A stretch of DNA of 64,000 nt from Malachius bipustulatus (GCA_910589415.1 OU342630.1:72040186-72104185); one strand, 5' to 3'; positions 1 through 13,106 are shown, numbered from the stretch's first letter. Program-made: numbers and translations. The notes: generated by a model from the sequence alone, not told the origin.

Positions 1-2243
1 CAATTACCTTAAATTTGTCCAAAGGTGACATCAGTAAAAACTTGCATAAACAAAAATGAAACAAGTCCAAAGGTGACAAAAGCTAAATCGACCAACATAA
101 GCCGAAACTGGCAATATCTTATGAGCTAATAAAAGCTAAGTCAAAATTGACAATCAATGTATAAATAACTTATTGACCAAATAACGCCGGTGAGCGTATT
201 ATGATATTGACCTATAAACGCCGGCGAGCGTATTGTAACAAGTTATTAGATTTGCCCAAACTGGCAACACTTATTATGTCAGGAAATCTGACAAATTATA
301 ATAAAACAATCAAATGAAATAAATTAATGAATTCAACCAAAATAAACGAGATTAGCCTAAAAGTGTGAAAATGAAAATGACTAAATACAAAATTAATCCG
401 AAAGCCATTTATTAAGAAATGAGCCATAAAGTTTATTAAATTAGTAACAATTTGAAATTTTATAAGCAGCCATAAACAATATGTTCACAGATATAATATT
501 AGCAATGCCAGACAAGTTTATCCATTTCAGAATGTGAATAATAAAAATGAAACTTTTATAAAATTCTTAAATAAACAGAAATAGACAAAGTATTTTAAAT
601 TGAAAGTTTTTAAAGTAACAATTTTGAAGCCGAAAATTGTTGTTCTTTAATTAATTCCTAAAGAGCACTTGCATATAAAGATTTAGGTACTGTCTAATTT
701 CGTAATTTCGTATTTCTCTAGAAACCGAGGAGAAATGGTAAAGGCCATAATACCACAAGGGTATCCAGATCAAGGGATAAATCGAACCAACCTGGAGATT
801 CAGATGAATTATTTTTATAAGTAAAGCCTAAAGTACCGCGAGAACTCATTGAAAATTTCATATAAGATTTAGCAAATTACAGTTGACAGGAAAATTTGTA
901 CATTTCTGGAAAGAATAGCAAATTGTAAATTTCTGATAAACAATCAAAGTCAAAACTGTGAATAATTATTAAAGAAATTATAATTCAGTCTAATCGAATA
1001 ATATGAGCTGACAATTAAATAAATAAGCTAATAAATTAAAACATAAATTCCAATCGAACCAGATTTTTAAATAAATGAAACTGTTAGTTGCTGTAAAATT
1101 ATGTAGGCACGGGAAAATATAATTTCATAAAGACTAGATGAATAACTGTTGCTGTTGTAAAAATTCCGGTCCTTCAATAATAAAACAATCCAATTCTCGA
1201 CGCGAAGATATTTTGTGTGTTGTATTATTTTAGACGATTTATGAATCTTATTGAATGATTTCACAAGTGCGTAATACGCCGCAGCCCTGAAAAAGGATGC
1301 ATTAATTCCTCTGGAATGTTTATTGAACTATAATAATATAATACAATAGCGTCTACATTCTTGGATGTATAAATAACTAGACTGACGAAATATCGACGAC
1401 AGGAAATTTATTTGAATTATAATAAAAAACTGAGATCTTTATTTTGCTCCAATACAAGCTATCTTTTTATTTATAATTTACCTACTGTTTCGTTAAGCAA
1501 AATCGAAACAAGACTGGGATTCTGTCTAATAAAATGATGAAAACAAAAGCATTTTAGCTTCAAAACAAAGGCATTCTTGGAATGAATAGGTACAGTTGAA
1601 AAATCAAACTATCTAGTTATTATTTATACCAGGAGCATCCACAAAGTTTTAAACAGCTGAAACAAACTTATGTATGATTATTAATAAATAAATTGCCATC
1701 AAATTACTGGAATAATTTGAGAGAGTAAATAATTTCATTCTAAATCAAGATCTTGGTCAGCAAAATAGATACATATGATACTAAAGTCATCAAACCAAGT
1801 TATCACCATATAAAGGCAGAAACTTCGATAAATGAGTTCTCTAGGTAACACAGGTACAAACAGGAAATAGACAAACTCAAACAAAAGATTCGTATATGAA
1901 CGAATTCTATTAGTTAAAATATCTTGTAAATAATTAAGCCCAGAAACGATTCTACAAGGTGAAGGCTCCTCTTCTTTTGAATTTAATAGCATTAAGGCGA
2001 ATTGTAAGTAATAACAACTTGATGTAAAATGTATAAAACTGATAATATTGCCAACACCTTGCTAGACAATGTAATTATTCAAATAAATAAGGGCTAAGGA
2101 AAATTATTTTGTCTCATTGGTATCGTATCTCCTCCCATACAAAATTTCTCCATCGTTCCGGACTAAGAGACCGACTACAGAAATCAGGGAATCACAGGGA
2201 TATTTAACACAATCTGCAGGGACCCAGGTAAGCACCGTTACAA
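1..2243 (-). repeat. A-rich hairpin-array repeat, right end of a TGTAACG-terminus element (truncated by window edge)
   Basis: This stretch has no convincing coding frame. It is A-rich on the plus strand and carries many short self-complementary words. It finishes at CGTTACA (2237-2243). Read on the minus strand, the end begins TGTAACG-GTGCTTACCTGGGTC. The end at 50901 reads very similarly (TGTAACGTACCTTACTGGGGTC), and a looser version starts at 40897. Similarity continues for roughly 100 bases (a TCCCTGATTTCT-like block is shared with 40897 onward). I infer that it is one end of a dispersed element family. The left end is outside the window. The ORF of about 85 codons on the minus strand near 1735-1992 has no recognisable domain and probably occurred by chance. 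Confidence 0.45.
17..292. repeat. Array of eight mini-hairpins
   Basis: Eight short inverted repeats occur every 25-50 bases: GTC/GAC at 17-29 and 65-77, GCC/GGC at 101-112, GTCAA/TTGAC at 140-151, ACGC/GCGT at 184-197 and 218-231, TTGCC/GGCAA at 252-267, GTCAG/CTGAC at 278-292. Loops are mostly 2-7 bases and A-rich (CAAAGG, GAAACT, CAAACT). Stems differ from unit to unit while remaining paired. Three further hairpins cluster at 713-779 (TTTCTC/GAGAAA, ATACC/GGTAT, TATCC/GGATA). Function unknown. Confidence 0.55.
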
Positions 2244-2670
2244 CCTATACTTGAACGGAATTTGATTACACTCGACATAAACAATAAACAAACAAAGATA
2301 ATTATTTAATTTGATTATTTCAGGTTTTGTAGATATCTTCCATCAGTCGCGTAAATATTTAGGGTTGGCGCTACTTGTACCTCTCTATCTTCTACGTCAC
2401 TGGCTTTATTGCAAATACACAAATGTTATTCATTTTAGAACAGAAGTATTTTTTTATTTTTTTTTTCAAACGGCGCAGCTTTTTTGAGATATTTGAAGTT
2501 TCCTCGGACAATGTCACTAATCATTACGAAAAATCAATTATTTTTAATGTAAATGGGAAAACCTGTGAAAACTTAAAATATCTCAGAAACAGTTCACCGT
2601 TTGAAAAAAATTTACCAATCCTTTTTTGTTTTAAAATGCATGGGAAATTAAATAGCGTTTCTACATTTGT

Positions 2671-2790
2671 AAAACCTTCTTGCGCATCAATCGCAGAAAT
2701 AGTGTATTTTTATGCACCAACAGTTTACTACACAAGGGTGTAATGAACTGAGCCACAGTGCGTTTCAAATTTGTAGGGCTGATCGCGTAG
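2671..2790 (-). mobile_element. tRNA-derived SINE, internally deleted copy
   Basis: On the minus strand the sequence runs from a tRNA-like head (TGTGGCTCAGTTCATTACAC, an A-box-like word) straight into the tail (ATAAAAATACACTATTTCTG, then GCGATTGATGCGCAAGAAGG). Compared with the fuller copy at 15426-15675, the B box and the body (about 150 bases) are missing. The break lies at a GC dinucleotide present at both sides. The 5' limit of the element is uncertain. Confidence 0.6.
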
Positions 2791-3712
2791 GTATATGCGT
2801 ACGTCAGGTTCCTACACCTACACATTTTATTTTTTAAACTAGTCATACCTTAGTTATTAAAAAACCAATTTGAATACTTTTTTCACCTGCATGTAGGTGA
2901 TTTAATTGTCGTTGCGATTGCTTTTCTAATTTTCAGAACCATTCATAATTGAATGTGAAAAAAAATAAAAAAGAAATTGCGAACCATTTCATTGATTTAA
3001 TAATTTTATATAAGTGTAAGCTAATTTTGCACAAGCGAAAAACTTTTTTATTTTTCGTTTAAAGTGCTACATTAATCGAGGCGAATTGAAGCTAAGACAT
3101 CAAATTATATGTTAAAGCAAAAAAAAAATGGAAAATTTCGGTTCAGCTTCTTCAAAAATGGACTCATAAACGGTTATAGAATTTACACATTTTCACCCTT
3201 TTCCTACCCACGACACTGGCTTATTAATGGAAAATATGCTAATTTTATTGCATTAACTCAAATTTCCAATAATTTTCTTCAAATCCTGTTAATTTGATTC
3301 CAAAGTTTTTTTGCCATCTTGCTCATACGGGGGCTCAAAAAATTGGAAATTTTCCTAAAATTCAAATGGCTGCCATTTTGAAACAGCTCGGCCGATTTTG
3401 CTCAAGTGCAATAACAGACCACTCCTTGTGGATGTCTTACTCCAAAAAAAATTTCAGCCTCCTAGATTCAAAACTGCGACCTGAAATGAGATGACAAAAA
3501 CCGGATATCTGGAACTTTGAAGGGACACCCTGTAGAAGTGATGGGACTTTTGGAAATTTTTTCAACGAAAATCTAACGTCATTTCAAAGATTTACAAGAA
3601 TCCAAAATTTCGTTCACTAATCTTGAAAGATAAAGCCACAGGAGCGTTTATAAAATCGAAATTTCGCGATTTTGGAGAAATATGTATATAAATATATACA
3701 TATTTATATGTA

Positions 3713-3738
3713 TGCCCACAATATATATATTGTGGGCA
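3713..3738. repeat. 26-bp perfect palindrome
   Basis: TGCCCACAAT - ATATAT - ATTGTGGGCA is a perfect inverted repeat inside the repeat unit. In the sister copy (28922-28951) the left half is replaced by a run of (AT)n, leaving only the CGTGGGCA half. The two copies have therefore evolved differently at this point. Confidence 0.85.
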
Positions 3739-4609
3739 GGTGAATTTTGGAAAACCACTTTTTCGTAATCTGGGGGTCATGATCGGTGGACATTTGATGA
3801 GTTTGGGTGATTTTTGGAAAGTGATGTCGTCCTCAATAGTGTATTTTTTTGTTAAAAAATACACTAATAAAGTCAGTGATGTAAAAAAATAGGTAGAGAA
3901 AAGTGGAAAAAAGAAATAAATCTGGATAGCTACTCCACTGGAAGTCATCTACAAACCCTGTAAAAGCCGAATCAAAGATCTTTGTTCGTTTATTGTTCAC
4001 GCCAGGTTTCATTAAAATCGGTTACAATTTACACGAGTTTGAAAAAAAAAATTATTAACACTTATTTTAACACTCTGTATCTCGAAAACGAAGCGTTTTT
4101 AGAAAAATGGTTATGAGAAAAAAAATCCCCATGATCAGCCAGTGGACGCCCTTTTATTCAGACGCACTAGCTTGAAATAGTAATAATTAAGTTCCAAGAG
4201 CAACTAATTATTGTAATGCGACTAAATGTTTACTTGATGTTCTTGGGTCACTTACAGTAAATGGTCGTTGACTGTATATCAACGCATCGTCTCATAAGGC
4301 ACAGATGAGGGTACAGATAACAGTTTTTTTGAGAGGAAAATAAAGTGAACGTTCTGAAACATCTTTTCAAAAGCAATTCTGTTTTTCCGATTTAAAAAGC
4401 AATTACAAGGATGCTACCCTTCGGTAGATGACTTCGATGTTCGGTTTTGTTGAAAATTTTTTCAGAACATGTGCTGAAAATATTACCTAAAATGAATGCT
4501 TATAGCTTTAAATAAGTGAAAGCACGGATTAAATTGAAGAAGCTTTTGAAGCATAGGGATTATTTTGACATAATTATTATCTGAGAAACAACCGCTCTCA
4601 TAATACATA

Positions 4610-5167
4610 ATACAGATGTCCAGGTATGAGTGTAAAAGCTACACGTGGCGACCTTCCTTGGACTATTTTGAGTAAAAAATCTTAATACAATAATGCTCTA
4701 TACCTCTTCACGGTGCCACACGAGGTCATCAAAGTTAGAAATTTTGGGTCACAAATTATGCATATTATTGAACTTCTATTTCCTTTTGCAGTTACGGTTA
4801 ACATTTTCAAAGACTTTTGCAATGTCTTATTTCATTTAATTTTCGTAACAAGTGCAATTATTAACTTTTTTAACATTTCTTAAAGTGCTTTTTTTTAATT
4901 TTACATTTGTCAACACTGCCAAATTTCAATAATTAATTTGATTAATTAAATTAATTTGACATAACGATTTCCTTGCGTTCTGCTTAGTAACATGTGGTTA
5001 CATGATACCTGTGTGATTCAGTGTTGCCAGATGTAAATTTCTTCTAGTGGCTCCTGATGGTCTCTGAAGCATGGTAGAGCATTATTGTATTAAGATTTTT
5101 TACTCAAAATAGTCCAAGGAAAGTCGCCACGTGTAGCTTTTACACTCATACCTGGACACCCTGTATA
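4610..5167. mobile_element. TIR element (~560 bp) with 85-bp terminal inverted repeats
   Basis: The left end (4611-4695) begins TACAGATGTCCAGGTATGAG. It matches the reverse complement of the right end (5083-5167), which finishes CTGGACACCCTGTATA, with only a few mismatches. The interior is AT-rich and noncoding. TATA-type ends suggest TA target duplication and a nonautonomous Tc1/mariner-type element. Superfamily assignment is an inference from the ends only. Confidence 0.75.
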
Positions 5168-6840
5168 ATGACTACCACAGAATGTAACTGATTTTCAGTG
5201 CGATTAATAAGACGTTGAGTTGAATTATTAGACCAATCAACACAATTATGTATAAAGGTTATCAAACATGCTATAATAGGATAACATGATTTTAAGCCAA
5301 ATCAGTGAACCGGATTTTGAAAATAAATTAATCGGATTTACCATTTTCAGTAACAGTTTACAAATTCCACAACCTCTAAACACATTTTGTCAGGCTCGTT
5401 AGGTTGATGACGTACTTAGGCAAATGGAAACAGGGAATCAACTTCCCCATTTCAGCTAATTAAACTGCGTAATTTTTGAACGTTCTTGTTCATTTTCGTT
5501 TATGGACACGATCCCTTCTTGATAGTCCAGAGACATGCTAATGAATTTTTTAACTCTTAATACTTTTAATGGAATTTTCTTACCTAACTAATACCGTTGT
5601 AGAAGAAGGTTAGACAAATCCTCAAACTGAATTAGTATTTTATTAATTTTCTGTAAAAATAATAAATGTGTAGTAGGTGAACTTAAATTTATTGAACTCA
5701 TTTATTATTGTTATTTTATTTGCATGCAGAAAAAATTATCGAAACGGAAATTGAACTGATTTTATTATTACTGGTGGATTTAGATATTATGAAACAAATA
5801 CAAAATTCAGTTTTCTGCGCAACTTTAATTAAAAAAAATATTTTTATGTTTTAAGAATTAATTGTAAAACTTGGTGAGTATTTTTTTTATTGCATGATAT
5901 AGTGTGTCTTTTTTAGCGCTTACTGAAAGCTACTGATAACTGCGGATTAAATACATCTTGTAGCAGGAATGACTATTTTGTAAAAAAAAATCCATGCAGC
6001 CTCTGCACAACTTTCAGATGAGCCTCGTATAATGAATGATATAGCAATGTTATTGACAGATTTCACAGGGACATGGTATATGAAGAACCAATAAAAACAG
6101 ACCCACTCATGTCGCCACAATAATCTTAATTAAGTCGTGTAATTCGAGCTGATCGTCGCAAGAGTGTCAAGGGGCGTCATTACCTTGTAATGCGAGAATT
6201 GGTGAAAAGGTGTTTCCCTCGACAACCTCAAAATATGTTATTTTTATCAGCGCAATCGACGTTCTCAGTTATCAAACGAGAAGGATCTAAAGAAGCAAAA
6301 CCAATAATTGAATGATATTTGGCAAGATATTTGTCTCACTCTTATTCAACATAATTTCAGTGAATATCGCCGGTGCAAAGATTTGATTCCCAGGAGTGAT
6401 CAGAACTTTGCATTGTCCATTTTACTCTTTGCCAAAAAAACAACACCGAGTAATTGCAATTTGTTTTCCAATGAAGTGCAAAAATTCTTCTGTTGATGTA
6501 GTAAGATTTTACTAGATTTTAGGTCTGTTGAGACATTTTTCAGAAAATAGGGAAAAGGTTTTCAGTTTATTACATCATGTTCACTATTGTCTTGACTTTA
6601 AAACAGTTAAAAACAACGTAAATGACAAAAATTACGTCGCAATGAAATGAAAACAATGAAAATGTGGTCACATATTGCACAGTTTTTCCCCAATTTGCTC
6701 GAAAATAGCTCAACAGATGATGTCATTACTGAGCCTAGAAATGCCCTGTATAAAAATGTTACGTCACCAAATTAACCAAATTTACAAATTCACCTGTTTT
6801 TGGATTTTCTCAAATCTGAAATATTAAATATTTATCTCGT
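5168..6840. other. Noncoding AT-rich interval
   Basis: No gene or intact repeat recognised. The segment 6721-6755 (GTCATTACTGAGCC followed by CCTGTATA) resembles 16710-16748 and is probably a repeat scrap. The 62-codon open frame at 6308-6496 has no recognisable motif. Confidence 0.5.
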
Positions 6841-7720
6841 ATACAGGGTGGGCCACGGTATACGAAACGGAAGATTATGGCCGTGTCTCTGGATTTTAGG
6901 ATCTTTTTATTTTTGGAGTGGATATAGACCCGGCAGAGGTACGTTTTAAAATTATATTCATAATGTACAGGGTGTCCCAAAAGCATAAAACATATCAAAG
7001 TTATGTTTTTTGAAATGGTATGCTCCTATGTTATTGCATTTTTAGATTGTCTGAAAAAAAATAAGATTGGCTTTTACAGTTGGTGTTTAAATTCAGAAGT
7101 TTTTGAGTTATAAACAAGTGAAAATCGTCATTTTTCAAGTTCAAGGCCCTGTACAACGAAAACGGCTGAAGATAGAGAAAAACGGCTTACATGTTCCTAT
7201 TTTAATTTTTTATGTACTATCCTATGGTATAGAAACATTTGTGCTTTCTTCGATTTTTTTATTTGGCGACGCGTGGAGAAATTTCGGAATTTTTCAAATT
7301 TTTCTTCACCCTGTATAAACATTTCATCTACATCGTAGGATAGTAGATGAAAAGTTAAAATAGGGACATGTAAGCCGTTTTTCTCCTTCAGCCGTTTTCG
7401 TTGTACAGGGCCATGAACTTGAAAAATGACGATTTTCACTTGTTTATAACTCAAAAACTTCTGAATTTAAGCACCAACTGTAAAAGCCAATCTTATTTTC
7501 TCTTTTCAGACAATCTAAAAATGCAATAACATAGGAGCATTCCATTTAAAAAAACATAACTTTGATATTTTTTATGCTTTTGGGACACCCTGTACATTAT
7601 GAATATAATTTTAAAACGTACCTCTGCCGGGTCTCTATCCACTCCAAAAATAAAAAGATCCTAAGATCCAGAGACACGGCCATAATCTTCCGTTTCGTAT
7701 ACCGTGGCCCACCCTGTATA
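6841..7720. mobile_element. Foldback element, near-complete 880-bp palindrome
   Basis: It starts ATACAGGGTGGGCCACGG and ends CCGTGGCCCACCCTGTAT. The arms of about 400 bases pair almost throughout, leaving only a short centre near 7250-7320. A second, inner pair of ends (TACAGGGTGTCCC at about 6964 and GGGACACCCTGTA at about 7582) suggests that one foldback inserted into, or grew around, another. The two small open frames with the same N-terminus (MSYKQVKIVIFQV) on opposite strands are the two arms and not genes. The inner part is related to elements at 34505-34800, 36560-37175 and 39435-40296. Confidence 0.85.
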
Positions 7721-7854
7721 GTCGACCAAGAGATATAACGAAAAAATTTAATTGTTAAACTGTCATATTTTATGACTTCAACAATATTTTAATAATCCAA
7801 CAATTATTGATAAAATGACAGAAGTCGTTTCGTTATATCTCTGGTCCAACTATA
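7717..7854. mobile_element. MITE, 138 bp, TATAGT..GACC ends
   Basis: TIRs of about 27 bases (left TATAGTCGACCAAGAGATAT, right the complement with TATAGTTGGACCAGAGATAT) enclose a short AT-rich middle that is itself partly self-complementary (CTGTCAT and ATGACAG). The left TATA is shared with the end of the preceding foldback. Likely Tc1/mariner-type MITE. Confidence 0.75.
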
Positions 7855-8250
7855 CATGTATTGTGTTTGTGTTCGCAAGGTAAGTGAAATCTTAACTTTC
7901 CGCTTTTGTATTTCCAAGTACTTATAATAGTTGAAGTCAAAACTATTTTCAACAAATGAAATATGCAATAAAAATGAATGAAGATGCAGACATTCCAAGA
8001 TGTTGCACCTCAATCTAAATTTATTTAATTATTTATTTATTTATTTACCGTTAATCGCTTTTTTTTAATGACAACTGCAATTTTTTTTCACGTTTTCAAA
8101 GAGATTTCCTTATCGTTCGAATCATGACATAAAAAAACTGGTACCTTACATAACGATTTTTTTGAAAAAAATAATTATTATTATTATTAACATTAAAAAA
8201 GATTACTACAAGATAAGTGTCTGATAACACAGAAATTGATAAAAATGACA

Positions 8251-8890
8251 TCAAATGTCCACAAGTTGAAGCAACTTTTTAGTTTCATTCAATTTTTCAT
8301 TTTGTAACATAGCAACGTACCAAAACAATAAAAATGATCTTATTTTATCACAGTGCATTTTTTGAAAAATCTGCATTTTTTTCAACCTGGTTACGACTGC
8401 TGAGTCAAATCTATAGCTAAATACTATTGATTTTTTACACCTACTGTAACTGATTACCTTGCACTTTCCCAGGTTCAACGAAAGTATATTAATACTGCAC
8501 CAAGCAAGAAGAGTTTCAATGTCATTTTGTAAAAAAACACAGTCATCCTCATTCTGTACCGATCGAAATATCTTAAAATGATCAGCATAAAGCAGATACA
8601 TATTCGCATTTAATCTGGCGCGACAGGTCATTTATGAAAATAATGAATAAAATCGGACCCAAGATAGATCCCTGAGGAACACCAGAACCACCCGTGTACA
8701 TTTCAGACGTGTAACCTTCGTGACAAACAAAGTACTGACGATTTATCAAAATAGCGGATAGAAATTTCATAATAGATTCATTCAGATCGAACTGGTAAAC
8801 TTTACCCATTAATTCGTAGATTAATCCGATCAAAAACTTTGGAAGAGTCTGTGTGAGTGGCGTAAACTTAACCGCCATTGTCCACTTCAT
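8251..8890 (-). pseudogene. Non-LTR retrotransposon reverse transcriptase fragment (Jockey-like), frameshifted
   Basis: Two overlapping minus-strand frames (8890-8582, then 8631-8251) together make the middle of a LINE reverse transcriptase. The first carries the hallmark GVPQGSILGPILFIIFINDL block. After a frameshift in the overlap, the second carries LLYADH, where the catalytic box should be YADD; the second aspartate is replaced. Endonuclease, N-terminal RT motifs and the C-terminal part are missing. It is a dead fragment. Clade is inferred from the motif style (Jockey/CR1-like) and not proven. Confidence 0.85.
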
Positions 8891-11452
8891 TAACTAATAA
8901 TAGTGCCATACAGGAAAGATATGAAACCGCTAGAGTTACTACTTGCAAAAATTCATGCTGCTGAGGGTAAAGTTTAGTCCTGACAATGGAAAATAATTTC
9001 GAAAATATTAGAGAAGTTACTCAAACTGACACCGGTCTTGTCCCCATCACTTTTGAAAATTGTGGTTACGTTACTTGTGGTTAATTAATAAGTGTGAGAT
9101 ATAAAAGATAAAAATATTAGCAGGAAATATTTTTAAGCAAACATAATCGATTTTTGAACTGATTTACTTGTTGACCAAGATAACTTATAATTGGTGATTT
9201 TTTACGTCAGACAATTATTATTATCCAAACAAAATTGGTTAACTACCGAACAAGCTCCAGGTTATATGTGAACTCTTTTTATTACCTTCACGTCACGTCC
9301 ACTTTGAGCAGCTTGAATAAATATTTACCCTCACAACAAGATAATCAATATTGACATGCTTTCTTCTACTATCAAGAAGCTTTTGAAAAAAGCTATTCCT
9401 TCATACTGCAAAATCTTGTACCTAAGCACTTAATAATGTCATTAAAGACCTAACTTAATTACAAGGTCGATTTTGACTGCATTTGTTGTTTTTTGTGGCT
9501 TAAATTTGGGGATTTAGGATTATGTGATTATAAATAATACTATCGGAACGTTTCAATAACAATTTTATTACATCAAATTCAACACCGTTCATTACAATTA
9601 TTGAATTGACCAAATATTCATGATACCAAGTCTATTTCTATTTGAAAACGGTACCTACTGTTCTTCTGCTTAAATTTCTACAGTCCAATAACAGAAATAT
9701 TTTTCCATTAAAATAGAAAATAGGAAGAAGTTAAATATTTCGATATTTTTGTACTTTAGCACTACTAGCTGGCTAATTTAAAATATTTTAACCTAGTTTT
9801 GGCATATTACAAAGGTAAGGAAAAATCAGTGGCAGAAAAATCAAGCAAGCAAGTGCTGGAGAAAATTAAGAGAGTAAAGCACATTAAGGTTATCATTATA
9901 AGAATTATAATCAACCTGTCTTTACTTTCTCTCTCTTACGTAATAATACTTACTAAAACCTCCTTCGTCAATCCACTCAATGATTCGCGTATTCCTGGGC
10001 TTGATTTTACCTCACCTGAATTATATCCGACAAGCGTAAAATTTCAGTGGGTGTTATATTGAGTTCAATTATTTCAAATTAATATTCTTATCAATATTGT
10101 AATTCTTCCGGATGTTTGCGGTAAAACAATTTGTAGATATTAACATCCAACATCCAACAATTTCGGGGTATTTTATTCAGCCGCAAAATAAAACTATTGT
10201 GTATGGTGCTGTGATGCAAAATTAGGCTTAAGTGTAAAAGTATGTATACGTCCATTAACCTCCTCATATGTCGTCATTAACAGAGGCAGTCTCGTTTTCA
10301 AATAGCCAGACATTGTGGGTACATTAACATTGAAGAATTGTTTTATTTTTTTCAAAAAATAGATAATAAATACAAATTTATGACATCCAGGCAAAATAAA
10401 GACACTTATTGCAATGTATGTTAAAATAATGCCAACGATAATTATTATTATCATGGAAAAAATCTAATTAGGTACCTATTTAAAAGGTACTTCACATTTA
10501 TGAATAAAATACTACAATGTAACATGCAAAAGCAAGGGTTTGTTATTTCGATTGGGCGCTTATTTAAGTGATCACATAGATATTCATTTATTTAATTCAC
10601 AATCAGAACTTTTTCAAATTGCTGCTTAAAAAAAATAGATGTCATCAAAAATATAGGTAAAGTTTGTTAGATCCAAAAAAGCAAGCGTAAAAATAGTATT
10701 TTTATACTTTCTGTCCTTTTTACCCATTTATAATTTCTGATTGTGAATCAAATAGATACAAACCTCGGTGGAAAGCTTCGTTACAACCTCGAGTGGCCCT
10801 TGGCTTCAAGTAATCACTTTCCACCTCGATATGTAATTAATAATGTACACCAGTTATGTGCAATGAGGACGCTTACTTATGCCTAAGTATACTTAAATTA
10901 TTTTATGGAAAACTACATTCTGGCTTGTGAGAATCGTTCTGATTATAGGATCTCATTTCAAAAATGAGGAGGTAATATTACCTGTAATGTGGAAGATTCT
11001 AGTTCTTATTCCACATTCGGTAAATATGCATTTTAAAGCATGGGTTTGGAAAAAATTAGCTTTTCCACCAACGAGATAATCTTATCATTAACATTTTTAG
11101 ACCGTAGGCCACTTGTAGAAAGAAAATTGAGAGAAAGAAATCAAGAGGATTCTTAGATTTTACTGATCAAATGTGCTGAGAACGATAATACAAGAGGCCT
11201 CTTCTCATCAGTTTCAAAAATTTTCAAAAAGTACGCGTCGCTGTTTTATTTAAACAATAAAATCGTATTCTTATATCTTCGAAAAAATACATTTGAAATT
11301 AATCAAAAAAAAAAAAATCTTAATAACATACAAAACATTATAAAAATGTGTGTGACTAATGAGCGCGTAGGTGCAATATTTTTTGCAAAATCCTATTTGT
11401 TTATCTCACAAGGAGAAAAAACCAACAGCTCAAATAGAGCAAGAGACTGCCA
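8891..11452. other. Noncoding AT-rich interval
   Basis: No gene recognised. A small inverted repeat occurs at about 10762-10830 (CTCGGTGGAAAG facing CTTTCCACCTCG), and another at about 9860-9936 (AGAGAGTAAAG facing CTTTACTTTCTCTCTC). The open frames at 9799-10062 and 10194-10454 show no domain or codon pattern that supports a gene. Confidence 0.5.
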
Positions 11453-12581
11453 GACCTTTGTCATTTTATAAAACCTGAAAGTTTCTGTGCGCATGTCTCC
11501 AACTAACACAGGTAGGAACAATGCAGCGACTATTATGGAGTTTGGATCATCGTGGTTTTGGCAGGTAACAGCTGAAGAAGGTGTATAAAATCAGTCCTCA
11601 AGATCTTTGAAGTATAGTTTATTGTTTTAAAACTGAAATGGTACGTAGGAAATGCAAAAATAGGCGAAATATTTCCTGTACACATGGGTCGTTGGAGCTT
11701 TAGTTTTCGAGACACAAGTTCTTTGAAAAATTTAATATTTTTTTGAATATCTACAAATTGGCTGATCAGAGTAACTCGAAATTTTTTACAGTTGTTGTAC
11801 TAATAATTGAAATAACATGATTTGATACTTTCAACAAAAAATTATAATCCAGTGGCGGAGATCTGAGTATGTCGTTACTTTTTTTTAATAATTTTATACG
11901 GCCCTGACTTTAATTGAAATGTGACATTTTTTATAAATACCTCGTGTTGTTTAGAAGAGTTGTTTAAAAAGTTACCTTACTTTTTTGCCGTATGACGCAC
12001 TGTTTAATTATTATTCCTGGAGGTATGTACGTACTCATTATCATTTATTATTATTATATTTTTATCTTCTACGGTTTCGTACATTGTGAAATATCTTGGA
12101 AACAGTGCGTCATACGGCAAAAAAGGAAAGTCTCTTCTAAACAACACGAGGTATCTATCAAAAATGTCACATTTCCTTTAAAGTCAGTGGCGTATAACAT
12201 ATTTTTAAAAAGGTATCGACATACCCAGATTTCTGCCACTGGATTAATTTTTTTTTTATAAATTGGATTAAAAAATAAAAAGCTAAGAAATTTCGTGTTA
12301 TTCTGATCAGATAATCTGTAGATATTCAAAAAATATTAAATTTTACGAAAAAATTTAACACCTTGTATCTCGAAAACTAAAGCTCCAACGACCCATGTCT
12401 ACAGGAAAATTAAACTTTACACTTCACAGATCTTGAGGAGTGATTTTGTATAGCTTCTTCTGCTGTTACCTGCCAAAGCTACGATGATCCAAACTCCATA
12501 ATAGTCGCTGCATTGTTCCTACCTGTGTTGGGGACATGCGCACAGAAACTTTCAGCAGTTATAAAATGACGAAAGTCTATA
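11453..12581. mobile_element. Foldback element, ~1.13 kb
   Basis: The left arm (11453-12005) pairs with the right arm (12105-12581). Shared words include GAAAGTTTCTGTGCGCATGT and AACAATGCAGCGACTATTAT near the outside, and TTTTTTGCCGTATGACGCAC next to the centre. A unique AT-rich loop of about 100 bases separates them. A diverged piece of the same family lies at about 35345-35530 (ACAGTGCG, then GAGATGACTTATC, then TTTAACACC). No coding capacity. Confidence 0.8.
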
Positions 12582-13106
12582 ACTTGTTTTCTATACCGTT
12601 GCCAGTTTTTATAAAAAGAGGATTTAAAAAGATTTTAAAAAAAGTTGAGTTTAAGCGACTGCCAGACATTTAAAAAAATTGTCACATTTAGGTGTTTTAT
12701 GAAGTTTTAATATTTTCAATCTCTCTGTAATGGACGTTTTGTGGAAAAAAATTAGTTATGTAGTATTTGATCCAAAGACTAAGTAGACTGAATTATTCAC
12801 TTTTTTTGATCATGGATATTGAAATAATTAGCTTTAAACTTGAATGAGGGAGTCTGTAACCCGAAAACTAACCAATGGGTTCAATTTTTTTTATATGTAC
12901 CTATATTAATTTTAATGGGCTCTATAACGCCTTCTATTCAGAGTGCGCGAATTACTGATCACCCTGCATAAGCAAAAACATATCTTTGTTATTTTCTAAG
13001 TTGGATCTTTTTATTAAAAAAAGCATTGGTTCAAAGACAAGAATTTTAAAAAGTAAGATGAACCGTCTATGACCAATGGATGTCCGAGTTAGCCGTTTTA
13101 CCAACG

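Larger units (their letters stand above)
2370..3881 (+). repeat. Degenerate ~0.65-kb repeat unit (two copies, first one SINE-interrupted)
   Basis: The block 3100-3881 matches 28310-29095 closely over nearly 800 bases. Shared landmarks are the CACTGGCTTATTAATG word, GGGACACCCTGTAGAAG, a GGTGGACATTTGATGAGTTT stretch, and a terminal hairpin of GTGTATTTTT paired with AAAAAATACAC. A more diverged copy appears to start near 2370 (TCACTGGCTTTATTG) and is split by the SINE at 2671-2790. No protein is recognisable; open frames here are shadows. Type of mobile element not identified. Confidence 0.6.

Noticed and set aside
1735..1992. 85-codon minus-strand frame
   Set aside because: No recognisable motif, and it lies in a hairpin-rich repeat zone.
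7103..7454. Two open frames with the same MSYKQVKIVIFQV start on opposite strands
   Set aside because: They are the two arms of the 6841-7720 palindrome, so the repeat explains them.
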